From: CAYUIG01 sp964444685
GTDB taxonomy: Bacteria; Gemmatimonadota; Gemmatimonadetes; Longimicrobiales; RSA9
Direction of reading: 5' to 3'
Length of the DNA stretch: 10,601 bases
Assembly (NCBI GenBank): GCA_964444685.1
Contig: CAYUIG010000078.1
Location: 1 to 10,601 of the forward strand
The stretch's first letter is position 1. Each line of letters starts with the position of its first letter. A model generated the notes under the pieces. It was not told the origin of the DNA. It did not search any database and saw only the letters and a list, made by a program, of their open reading frames with translations. Position numbers and translations under genes: made by a program. Shown in pieces: positions 1 through 7,282 of this stretch.

Positions 1-2
1 CC

Positions 3-1793
3 GCGAAGCGCGTCGAGCTCGTGATCGAGAACGGGCCGGGTCGCATACCGCTCGACGCCGAGGACAACGGCTACCACTCGGTGCACGTGCCGGAGGCCGC
101 ACCGCGCACGCTGTACCGCTACGCACTCGACGGTGCCGAACCGCTGCCCGACCCCGCATCCCGGTGGCAGCCCGAAGGAGTCCACGGGCCATCGTGCGTC
201 GTCGATCCGAAAGCATTCGCGTGGAGCGATGACGCATGGCCGGGCCGCGCGATCGAGGGCGCGGTCATGCAGGAGATCCACATCGGCACGTTCACGCCCG
301 AAGGCACCTGGGTCGCAGCGGCGGAGCGGCTGCCGCTGCTCGTGGACGTCGGCATCGATGTCATCGAGGTCATGCCCGTCGCAGAGTTCGCGGGCGCGTT
401 CGGCTGGGGCTACGACGGCGTCGACCTGTGGGCGCCCACGCGGCTCTACGGCACGCCGGGCGACATGCGCGCGTTCATCGACCATGCGCACCAGCTCGGC
501 ATCGCCGTCATCCTCGACGTCGTCTACAACCACCTCGGCCCCGCCGGCAACTACCTGTCGCGTTTCGCGCCCGCGTACTTCACGCGCCGCTACGCAAATG
601 AATGGGGCGAAGCGCTGAACTTCGACGGTCCGGACGCGGCGCCCGTACGCGAGTTCTTCATCGCCAACGCGCATCACTGGATCGCGGAGTACCATCTCGA
701 CGGACTGCGACTGGATGCGACGCAGCAGATCCATGACGCGTCCGAGGAGCACCTCGTCGCGGCGATCGCGCGCGAAGTGCGCAGTGCGGCAGGCCGGCGC
801 CGCACCATCGTCGTCGCGGAGAACGAACGGCAGGAAGCAGCGCTCGCGCGTCGTACCGGCGACGGCGGCAAAGGCTGCGACGCGATCTGGAACGACGACT
901 TCCATCACACCGCGCGCGTGGCGCTGACTGGAGCGGCCGAAGCGTACCTGTCGGACTACCGCGGTTCGCCGCAGGAGCTGATCTCCGCGACGAAGTGGGG
1001 ATTCCTCTACCAGGGCCAGCGCTACTCGTGGCAGGACAATGCGCGCGGACACGCTGCGCTCGACCTGCCGGCATGCGCGTTCGTGAACTTCCTCGAGAAT
1101 CACGACCAGGTCTCCAACCAGGCGGCCGGACGTCGTCTCGTTTCGCTCGCGGACCCCGGCTCGCTGCGCGCGCTCACCGCGCTGCTGCTGCTCGGACCCG
1201 CCACGCCGCTGCTCTTCCAGGGGCAGGAGTTCGGTGCGACCGCGCCGTTCCCGTACTTCGCGGACCACGAGCCGGAGCTCGCGCAGGCTGTGCGCCGCGG
1301 GCGCGTCGAATTCCTGTCGCAGTTCCCCGGTGTGACCGCAGCGACCGTGCCGGATCCGGGCGCGCGCGAGACGTTCGAGCGCGCGCGCATCGACTGGAGC
1401 GAGCGCGACCGCAACACGCACGTGCTCGCACTGCATCGCGATCTCATCCGTCTGCGCCGCGAGGATCCCCTGTTCTCATCGCAGGACGCATCGTGCATGC
1501 ACGGCGCGATCATCGCCGAACGTGCGTTCGTGCTGCGCTGGATCGATGGGGCGGGGAACGACCGATTGCTGCTGTGCAACCTCGGCCACGACCTGCACAT
1601 CCCGTCCGTGCCCGAGCCGCTCGTCGCACCACCGGAAGGCACGCTCTGGACGCTGCTCTGGTCGAGCGAAGATGCGCGCTACGGCGGCCGCGGCCACGGC
1701 GAGCCGTACTCGCACGCTTCCGGCTTCCGCATTCCGGGCCGCGCTGCGATCGTGCTCGCACCCGGTCGCGACCCGGCGCCGCGCGACGCGTGA
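3..1793 (+). CDS. treZ: Malto-oligosyltrehalose trehalohydrolase (TreZ), 5'-truncated by window edge
   Basis: TreZ hydrolyses the alpha-1,4 bond next to the terminal trehalose of maltooligosyltrehalose, releasing free trehalose in the cytoplasm (second step of the TreY-TreZ route from glycogen). The frame is open from the first base, and codons 3-20 already read as the family's N-terminal beta-domain (AKRVEL), so the true start lies upstream; a GTG at 21 is internal. From the codon at 3, 596 residues are visible: a CBM48-like N domain to about residue 75, then a GH13 barrel with MQEIHIGTFTPEGTW (89-103), region I DVVYNH (172-177), nucleophile Asp238 in DGLRLDATQ, acid/base Glu273 in VVAENERQE and Asp368 in ENHDQVSNQ. 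A beta C-domain follows from about 500. Family proteins are about 580-610 residues, so only a short N-terminal piece is missing. The TGA overlaps the next gene's GTG by 4 nt. The family call is firm; no activity was tested. Confidence 0.95.
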   Translation, partial: AKRVELVIENGPGRIPLDAEDNGYHSVHVPEAAPRTLYRYALDGAEPLPDPASRWQPEGVHGPSCVVDPKAFAWSDDAWPGRAIEGAVMQEIHIGTFTPEGTWVAAAERLPLLVDVGIDVIEVMPVAEFAGAFGWGYDGVDLWAPTRLYGTPGDMRAFIDHAHQLGIAVILDVVYNHLGPAGNYLSRFAPAYFTRRYANEWGEALNFDGPDAAPVREFFIANAHHWIAEYHLDGLRLDATQQIHDASEEHLVAAIAREVRSAAGRRRTIVVAENERQEAALARRTGDGGKGCDAIWNDDFHHTARVALTGAAEAYLSDYRGSPQELISATKWGFLYQGQRYSWQDNARGHAALDLPACAFVNFLENHDQVSNQAAGRRLVSLADPGSLRALTALLLLGPATPLLFQGQEFGATAPFPYFADHEPELAQAVRRGRVEFLSQFPGVTAATVPDPGARETFERARIDWSERDRNTHVLALHRDLIRLRREDPLFSSQDASCMHGAIIAERAFVLRWIDGAGNDRLLLCNLGHDLHIPSVPEPLVAPPEGTLWTLLWSSEDARYGGRGHGEPYSHASGFRIPGRAAIVLAPGRDPAPRDA

Positions 1794-3826
1794 CTCCCGC
1801 GCACATCGTTCGTCGCATCCAGCTCGGCGATCCGACCACACGCGGCCCGGACCCGCTGCTCGACCGCGAGTGGCTGGTGACAAACGGACTGGGCGGCTAC
1901 GCATCCAGCACGCTCGCCGGCGTGGTGACGCGCCGCTACCACGGCCTGCTCGTGGCGGCGCTGCCCACCCCGCTGGGCCGCACCGTGATGCTCAACCATC
2001 TCACCGAGGCCGTACGCGTCGGCGGCGAGAGCTATCACTTCGGCGGCGAGGAGCTGGCGGGCGGATCGCTGCGCGCGCCGGGACTCGAGTGGATCACAGG
2101 CTTCCGTCTCGAGGACGGTCTCCCGGTGTGGCAGTTCCAGGTGGCGGGGCGCACGATAGAGAAGCGCGTTCTCATGCCGCACCTGCAGAACACGGTGCAC
2201 GTGACGTGGACGTTGCTCGCGGGCGAGCCGTCTCGCCTGCAGCTCCGGCCTGCTCTCGATTTCCGCGGCTACGAGCAGCCCGTGAGCCGGCCGAACCAGC
2301 GGTACAGCCTCGTGCGCACGGACGAGGGGTACGAGATCACATGCGACGACTCCCTTCTGCCCCCGCTGCGTCTCGTCGTGCTCGCCGGCGACGCGACGTT
2401 CCAGATCGGCGGCGAGGCGTTGCGTGAAGTCTTCTATCGCAATGAAGCACGACGCGGATACGACGCGGTCGGCGAGCTATGGTCGCCGGGCCGCTTCGAG
2501 GCGAACCTCACAGTGGACGAACCGGTCGCGCTGATCGCGTCGACCGAGGACTGGGAGACTGCGCTCGCGCTCTCACCGGAGGAAGCCCTGGTCGCGGAAA
2601 TGGAGCGTCGCGCGAGGCTGCTGGAGCTCGCCGGTACCGATCCCGCCGCGGACCCGACGGCGGCCGAGCTCGTGCTCGCGGCGGACACGTTCATCGTCGC
2701 GCCGTGGGGCCGCCGCCGCGAAGCCATTCGCGCGCGCGCGGGCGGCGACCAGCTGCGCACGGTGATCGCAGGCTACCACTGGTTCACCGACTGGGGCCGC
2801 GACACGATGATTTCGCTCGAGGGGCTCACGCTCGCGACCGGCCGCTATCGCGAAGCAGGGTACATCCTGCGCACGTTCGCCCGCTACGTCCGCGATGGTC
2901 TCATCCCGAACATGTTCCCCGATGGCAGCAACGAGGGGCTGTATCACACCGCGGATGCCACACTCTGGCTCTTTCACGCGATCGACCGGTACATCGCGAC
3001 GACGCACGATCGCGGCACGCTGCGCCGGCTCCTGCCGCTACTCGCGGACATCCTCGAGCGTCACATCGAGGGCACGCGCTTCGGCATACGCGTCGACCCT
3101 GCGGACGGACTGTTTACGCAGGGCGCCGAGGGCTACCAGCTCACCTGGATGGACGCGAAGGTCGACGGCTGGGTCGTCACGCCGCGGCGCGGCAAGGCGG
3201 TCGAGCTGAACGCGCTCTGGTACAATGCGCTGCGCAACATGGAACGCTGGTGCGCCGAGGAAGGCGTCGAAGGATCGGCGACCTGGGGTGCGCACGCGTC
3301 GCGCGCGTACGACAGCTTCAATGCGCGCTTCCCGATCCCGGGCCGCGACTGGCTCTACGATGTGGTCGATGGCGAGAACGGCGAAGACGATGCGTGCCGG
3401 CCCAATCAGCTCTTCGCGATCTCGCTGCCGAACCCCGTCCTCGCGCCGGATCGCTGGCGACCCGTGCTGGAGACGGTGCGTGCGCGGCTCCTGACTCCGG
3501 TCGGGCTGCGCTCACTCTCCCCGGATCATCCGGACTACCAGCCGCGCTACGACGGAGACCTGCGGGCCCGCGACGCGGCGTATCACCAGGGCACGGTCTG
3601 GGGCTGGCTGGTCGGTCCGTGGGTGGACGCGTGGCTGCGCGTGTTTCCTGACGACCGCGAGGGCGCGGCCGCCGCACTCGAGGGATTGATCGCGCACATC
3701 GACGACTTCGGCGTGGGCAGCCTTGCCGAGATCTTCGATGCGGACCCGCCATTCACCCCGCGCGGCTGCATCGCGCAGGCCTGGAGCATCGCCGAGGCCT
3801 TGCGCGGCTGGCGCCGGACCCACTGA
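1790..3826 (+). CDS. Archaeal-type glycogen debranching enzyme (amylo-alpha-1,6-glucosidase, GDE_N + GDE_C)
   Basis: Predicted cytoplasmic enzyme that cleaves alpha-1,6 branches of glycogen or limit dextrin, giving linear chains or glucose for the trehalose and maltodextrin routes. I start it at the GTG at 1790, which overlaps treZ's TGA as GTGA; the 678-residue product then begins just ahead of the conserved WLVTNGLGGYASSTLAG block (28-44), as expected for this family. The frame is open much further upstream, but that part is arginine-rich shadow of treZ. RYHGLL (49-54) marks the N-terminal beta-sandwich domain. The (alpha/alpha)6 C-domain has FTDWGRDT (332-339, with Asp338 the likely catalytic acid), a GLIPNMFPDG block from 370, TWMDAKVDGW (453-462), YHQGTVWGWLVGPW (598-611) and AEIFDADPP with Glu647, a candidate base. 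It lacks the GH13 transferase half of the eukaryotic enzyme. No Shine-Dalgarno is evident, so it is probably translationally coupled to treZ. Exact substrate preference is inferred. Confidence 0.9.
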   Translation: MTPAHIVRRIQLGDPTTRGPDPLLDREWLVTNGLGGYASSTLAGVVTRRYHGLLVAALPTPLGRTVMLNHLTEAVRVGGESYHFGGEELAGGSLRAPGLEWITGFRLEDGLPVWQFQVAGRTIEKRVLMPHLQNTVHVTWTLLAGEPSRLQLRPALDFRGYEQPVSRPNQRYSLVRTDEGYEITCDDSLLPPLRLVVLAGDATFQIGGEALREVFYRNEARRGYDAVGELWSPGRFEANLTVDEPVALIASTEDWETALALSPEEALVAEMERRARLLELAGTDPAADPTAAELVLAADTFIVAPWGRRREAIRARAGGDQLRTVIAGYHWFTDWGRDTMISLEGLTLATGRYREAGYILRTFARYVRDGLIPNMFPDGSNEGLYHTADATLWLFHAIDRYIATTHDRGTLRRLLPLLADILERHIEGTRFGIRVDPADGLFTQGAEGYQLTWMDAKVDGWVVTPRRGKAVELNALWYNALRNMERWCAEEGVEGSATWGAHASRAYDSFNARFPIPGRDWLYDVVDGENGEDDACRPNQLFAISLPNPVLAPDRWRPVLETVRARLLTPVGLRSLSPDHPDYQPRYDGDLRARDAAYHQGTVWGWLVGPWVDAWLRVFPDDREGAAAALEGLIAHIDDFGVGSLAEIFDADPPFTPRGCIAQAWSIAEALRGWRRTH

Positions 3827-3836
3827 ATACCGCGCC

Positions 3837-4628
3837 ATGGAACTCGGACTGAAGGGACGCGCTGCGCTGGTCTGCGGCGGCAGCCGCGGCATCGGCCGCG
3901 CAATCGCGGAAGGACTCGCGGCCGAAGGTTGTTCGGTCGCCATCGTCGCACGTGGGCGCGAAGCGCTCGAGAACACGGCGCGCGAGATCGAACGTGCGCA
4001 CGGCGGCACGGTGCTGCCACTCCCCGCGGACCTGAACCGCGGAGAGGATGCGCAGCGCGTCGTCGCCATTGCGGCCGAGCGCTTCGGACGGCTCGACATC
4101 CTCGTCACGAATACCGGTGGTCCGCCGGCCGGTACGTTCGAGAGCCATCCGCACGAGAACTGGGAGCTCGCGGTACGCCAGAATCTCTACAGCGTGCTGC
4201 ACCTCGTGCGCGCGGCGCTGCCCAGCATGCGCGGGCGCCGCTGGGGCCGGATCGTCAACATCACATCGATGGTCGTGAAGCAGCCCGCGCAGGACCTCAT
4301 CCTCTCCAACAGCATCCGTGCGGCCGTCACAGGTTTCGCGCGTACGCTCGCGGATGAGGTGGCGCGCGACGGCATCACCGTGAACAACGTAATGCCCGGC
4401 TACACGCGCACGGAGCGGCTCACCCATCTCGCGGAGCGCGCGGCCGAGCGGAAGGGCTTGCCGGTCGAGCGTGCACTGGAGGCCTGGAACGACGAAATCC
4501 CGCTCGGCCGGCTTGCGGAGCCGCGGGAGATCGCAGCCCTCGCCGTCTTCCTTGCCTCGGAGCCCGCGGCCTACATCACGGCCCAGTCGATCGCCGCAGA
4601 TGGCGGCTGGATCCGTTCACTGCTCTGA
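3837..4628 (+). CDS. Atypical SDR-family protein (BKR-like) lacking the catalytic Tyr and Lys
   Basis: A 263-residue Rossmann-fold protein of the short-chain dehydrogenase/reductase superfamily. Nucleotide binding is well supported: GGSRGIG at 14-20 after beta-1, VARGREAL after beta-2 (the Arg suggests NADP(H)), NTGG at 92-95 in place of NNAG, Asn116 and Ser144 in NITSM. At the active site, where Y-x-x-x-K is expected 13 residues after Ser144, the sequence is S157-N-S-I-R161, so both the Tyr and the Lys are replaced. The downstream helix (AAVTGFARTLADEVA), the NNVMPGYTRTERL segment and the C-terminal DGGWIRSLL are otherwise typical. This pattern matches the BKR_like SDR subgroup, often labelled 3-oxoacyl-ACP reductase although it lacks a complete tetrad. 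The ATG at 3837 is 10 nt after the debrancher stop and gives a normal N terminus, so co-transcription is likely. Substrate unknown; FabG activity should not be assumed. Confidence 0.9.
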   Translation: MELGLKGRAALVCGGSRGIGRAIAEGLAAEGCSVAIVARGREALENTAREIERAHGGTVLPLPADLNRGEDAQRVVAIAAERFGRLDILVTNTGGPPAGTFESHPHENWELAVRQNLYSVLHLVRAALPSMRGRRWGRIVNITSMVVKQPAQDLILSNSIRAAVTGFARTLADEVARDGITVNNVMPGYTRTERLTHLAERAAERKGLPVERALEAWNDEIPLGRLAEPREIAALAVFLASEPAAYITAQSIAADGGWIRSLL

Positions 4629-4632
4629 GCCG

Positions 4633-4668
4633 TTGTCCGCCACGCGGCCCGGGTCGTAGCTTGCCCGC
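4633..4668 (+). promoter_or_regulatory. Possible leaderless promoter for the binding-protein/amidase/esterase operon
   Basis: The 40-nt gap after the SDR has a -35-like TTGTCC (4633-4638) and a -10-like TAGCTT (4657-4662) separated by 18 nt. Transcription would be expected to begin about 7 nt after the -10 element, at or next to the GTG start at 4669. No Shine-Dalgarno sequence lies before that GTG, which fits a leaderless mRNA. This rests on motif spacing only, and the -10 match to consensus is partial. Confidence 0.35.
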
Positions 4669-5589
4669 GTGACAAGGCCCCGCATCGCATCGCTGCTCGC
4701 GAGCGGCACGGAGATCGTCGCCGCGCTCGGCCTCGAGGACCGGCTGGTCGGCATCTCGCACGAGTGCGACTACCCGGGCCACGTCCTCGATCGGCCACGG
4801 CTTTCGCGGCCGCGCTTCGATCCAACGACGATGGGCAGCCGCGAGATCGACGCGGCCGTACGCAACGCGATGGCCGAACACGGCTCCGTCTACGAGGTGG
4901 ATGCCGACGCGCTCGCGCAACTCGATCCCGACCTGATCCTGACGCAGGCGGTGTGCGAGGTGTGCGCCGTACCCACACCCGGCGTGCGCGAAACGGTGGC
5001 GCGCCTCGGGCTGCGTGCGCAGGTGCTGTCGCTCGACGCACACACGATCCCCGACATCTTCGCGACGATCGAACAGGTCGGGCGCGCCGCGGGCGTCGAG
5101 GACCGCGCGCGGCAGGTACTGCACGAGCTGCGCAGCCGTCTCACGACCGTGGTGGGCAGAGTCTTTCGGCAGCCGCGGCCGCGCGTGCTCGCGCTGGAGT
5201 GGCTGGATCCGGTTTTCGCCCCCGGCCACTGGGTCCCCGAGATGATCCAGTTCGCGGGCGCGAAGAATCTGCTCGGCGATGTGGGCGCGCGCTCGCGCGA
5301 GGTGTCGTGGGACGAGGTCGCCGCGCGTGAGGCGGACGTGTTGGTCGTCATGCCGTGCGGCTACGGTCTCGACGCGTCGATGGCGGAGGCGCACCGCTTC
5401 GCGGACCGGCTGCGGGTTCTGGCGCCTGTGGCGTTCGCCGTCGATGGCTCGTCCTACTTCAACCGGTCGGGACCGCGCTTCGTCGATGGCGTCGAGATCC
5501 TGGCCGGACTGCTGCACCCGTCCGTGTTCGAGAACCCGCGGCCCGAGGCGGCCGCACCGATCCGTTTCTCCGGAGGCGATGATGCTTGA
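4669..5589 (+). CDS. Cytosolic cobalamin-binding-protein-like (BtuF/FepB fold, PF01497-type) with conserved cysteines
   Basis: A 306-residue homologue of periplasmic binding proteins for vitamin B12 and iron-siderophores: SLLASGTEIVAALGL (8-22), LVGISHECDYP near 26-36, DLILTQAVCEVC ending at 99, LEWLDP (176-181), GHWVPEM (186-192) and a C-terminal lobe with MPCGYGLD. The start is the GTG at 4669, which places the family's first strand (RIASLL) at residue 5. There is no signal peptide or lipobox, so unlike BtuF it should stay in the cytoplasm, and no BtuC/BtuD-type transporter genes are in the window. Cysteines at 33 (HEC), 96 and 99 (CEVC) and 230 (MPCG) lie in motifs I associate with a recurrent subfamily usually named 'cobalamin-binding protein'; its ligand is not established, and a metal or corrinoid is plausible. 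The stop overlaps the amidase start. Fold call is strong, ligand call weak. Confidence 0.85.
   Translation: MTRPRIASLLASGTEIVAALGLEDRLVGISHECDYPGHVLDRPRLSRPRFDPTTMGSREIDAAVRNAMAEHGSVYEVDADALAQLDPDLILTQAVCEVCAVPTPGVRETVARLGLRAQVLSLDAHTIPDIFATIEQVGRAAGVEDRARQVLHELRSRLTTVVGRVFRQPRPRVLALEWLDPVFAPGHWVPEMIQFAGAKNLLGDVGARSREVSWDEVAAREADVLVVMPCGYGLDASMAEAHRFADRLRVLAPVAFAVDGSSYFNRSGPRFVDGVEILAGLLHPSVFENPRPEAAAPIRFSGGDDA
5572..5576 (+). promoter_or_regulatory. Shine-Dalgarno GGAGG deciding the amidase start
   Basis: GGAGG sits inside the end of the upstream gene, followed by two in-frame ATGs at 5579 and 5582. The spacer is 2 nt to the first and 5 nt to the second. The second is a normal distance, so 5582 is preferred; using 5579 would add only one methionine. 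Confidence 0.6.
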
Positions 5590-7282
5590 GTCCGTGGATC
5601 TCCCCGCCACCGTGGACCGCCGTGCCTTCGTCGCCATCCTCGGCGCGCTCGGCGCGGGTGCCACCGCACTGCACGGGCAGGAGCAGGAAGAAGTCACGAA
5701 GGAGATGATTGCGCAGGCGGAGCGCATCGTCGGGCTCGAGTTCACGGATGCCGAACGCGAGTCGATGGTGCGCAACCTGAACCAGAACGTGCGCGCATGG
5801 GCTGCACTGCGCGAAATCGAAGTTCCGAACGCCGTCGTGCCGGCGGTGCAGTTCGATCCCCTGCTGCCGGGGATGCGCCTCGAGATCAGGGAGCGCACCC
5901 CGCGCATGAGCGACGTCGGTGCGCTCGAGCGGCCGGCGAACCTCGAGGAGCTGTCGTTCCATTCAGTGCGCCACCTTGCCGAGCTGGTGCGCACGGGACG
6001 CGTGAAGCCGAGCGAGCTGACGGAGCTCAGCCTCGATCGGTTGAAGCGGCACGGCGGCACACTCGAGGCCGTGATCACGCTGACGGAGGAGCGGGCGCGC
6101 GCGCAGGCGCGTGAGGCCGATCGCGAGATCGCGGCGGGGCGGTATCGCGGGCCGCTGCATGGCATCCCGTGGGGCGCGAAGGACCTGCTCGCGGTGCGCG
6201 GATACCCGACGACGTGGGGCGCGGCACCGTACCGCGATCAGGTGATCGATGAGGATGCGACCGTGGTGCGGAAACTCGACGAGGCCGGCGCGATCCTCGT
6301 CGCAAAGCTGACGCTCGGTGCGCTCGCACAGGGCGACGTCTGGTACGGCGGCCGCACGCGCAATCCGTGGAACCTCGAGCAGGGATCGAGCGGTTCGTCC
6401 GCAGGCTCCGCTGCGTCGACGGTCGCGGGACTGGTCCCGTTCGCGATCGGCACGGAGACGCTGGGCTCGATCGTGTCGCCGTCGACGCGTACGGGCGCCA
6501 CGGGTCTGCGGCCAACGTACGGCCGCGTGAGCCGGCATGGCGCAATGGCGCTGTCGTGGAGCATGGACAAGATCGGACCGATCGCGCGCAACGTGGAGGA
6601 CTGCGCGCTCGTGTTCGCCGCGATCCACGGTGCCGACGGCCGCGATCTCACCGTGCGCGACCTGCCGTTCGCATGGGATGCCACACTGCACCCGCGCGAC
6701 CTGCGTGTCGGCTACTACGCACGTGCGTTCGAGGGCACGGGCACCGAGAACGATGCGGAACGCAAGCAGCGCGATGATGCGACGCTCGCGGCCCTGCGTT
6801 CGCTCGGCGTCGAGCCGGTGCCGGTGGATCTGCCGACCGAGCGCTACCCGCTGAACGCGCTGCGCGCCGCGATCCTCAGTGCCGAGGCATCGGCCGCATT
6901 CGACGAACTGACGCGCAGCGGGCGCGACGATCTGCTGGAGCGGTCCTCGTGGCCGAATACGTTCCGGCAGGCGCGCTTCATTCCCGCGGTCGAGTACATC
7001 CAGGCGAATCGTGTGCGCACGCTGGTGATGCGCGACATGCACGACGCGATGCGCGACATCGACGTCCTCATCACGCCCTCGTTCGGCGGCGACGTGCTCG
7101 TCCTGACGAACCTCACCGGACACCCGGCCGTCGTGATCCCGAACGCGCCACAGGCCGGCGGCTCGATCTCGTTCATCGGCAGGCTGTACGCAGAGGCCGA
7201 GACGCTCGCAGTCGCGCACGCCGTGCAGCAGGCCATCGGCTTCCACGATGCAGTGCCGCCGCAGTTCGCGCCGGGAGCGTGA
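5582..7282 (+). CDS. Exported amidase-signature (AS) family hydrolase, probable Tat substrate
   Basis: A 566-residue member of the amidase signature family (PF01425), which hydrolyses carboxylic amides using a Ser-cisSer-Lys triad. It begins with a probable Tat signal: R13-R14-A-F-V, then a hydrophobic stretch AILGALGAGATAL and a likely cleavage near LHG/QEQ, so it should act outside the cytoplasm. A helical segment (about 30-110) precedes the AS core. The triad is visible: Lys200 in PWGAKDLLA, cis-Ser272 in SGSSAGSAAS and nucleophile Ser296 in GTETLGSIVSPS; the 24-residue gap between the serines equals that in FAAH (217/241). The nucleophile motif differs from the usual GTDTGGSIRxPA. It is not GatA: no gatB or gatC is nearby and it carries an export signal. 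Substrate unknown. It overlaps the preceding gene by 8 nt and the following gene by 4 nt. Confidence 0.9.
   Translation: MLESVDLPATVDRRAFVAILGALGAGATALHGQEQEEVTKEMIAQAERIVGLEFTDAERESMVRNLNQNVRAWAALREIEVPNAVVPAVQFDPLLPGMRLEIRERTPRMSDVGALERPANLEELSFHSVRHLAELVRTGRVKPSELTELSLDRLKRHGGTLEAVITLTEERARAQAREADREIAAGRYRGPLHGIPWGAKDLLAVRGYPTTWGAAPYRDQVIDEDATVVRKLDEAGAILVAKLTLGALAQGDVWYGGRTRNPWNLEQGSSGSSAGSAASTVAGLVPFAIGTETLGSIVSPSTRTGATGLRPTYGRVSRHGAMALSWSMDKIGPIARNVEDCALVFAAIHGADGRDLTVRDLPFAWDATLHPRDLRVGYYARAFEGTGTENDAERKQRDDATLAALRSLGVEPVPVDLPTERYPLNALRAAILSAEASAAFDELTRSGRDDLLERSSWPNTFRQARFIPAVEYIQANRVRTLVMRDMHDAMRDIDVLITPSFGGDVLVLTNLTGHPAVVIPNAPQAGGSISFIGRLYAEAETLAVAHAVQQAIGFHDAVPPQFAPGA

Noticed and set aside
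995..1789. In-frame extension of the debranching-enzyme frame far upstream into treZ
   Set aside because: The extra residues are arginine/alanine-rich and match nothing; they are treZ read in another frame. Family homology begins just after the GTG at 1790.
3723..3836. Earlier in-frame ATG for the SDR, inside the debrancher gene
   Set aside because: The added residues are low-complexity shadow; the ATG at 3837 gives the normal SDR N terminus ahead of the Rossmann strand.
3837..4628. Calling the SDR FabG (3-oxoacyl-ACP reductase)
   Set aside because: The catalytic Tyr and Lys are absent and there are no fatty-acid synthesis genes nearby.
4576..6165. Long (529-codon) open frame on the minus strand opposite the binding-protein and amidase genes
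   Set aside because: Its product is arginine/serine-rich with no recognisable motif, and it mirrors two well-supported + strand genes. High GC removes stop codons from opposing frames.
5963..7246. Minus-strand open frame opposite the amidase gene (427 codons)
   Set aside because: Arg/His-rich translation without domains; a shadow of a conserved + strand gene with an intact triad.
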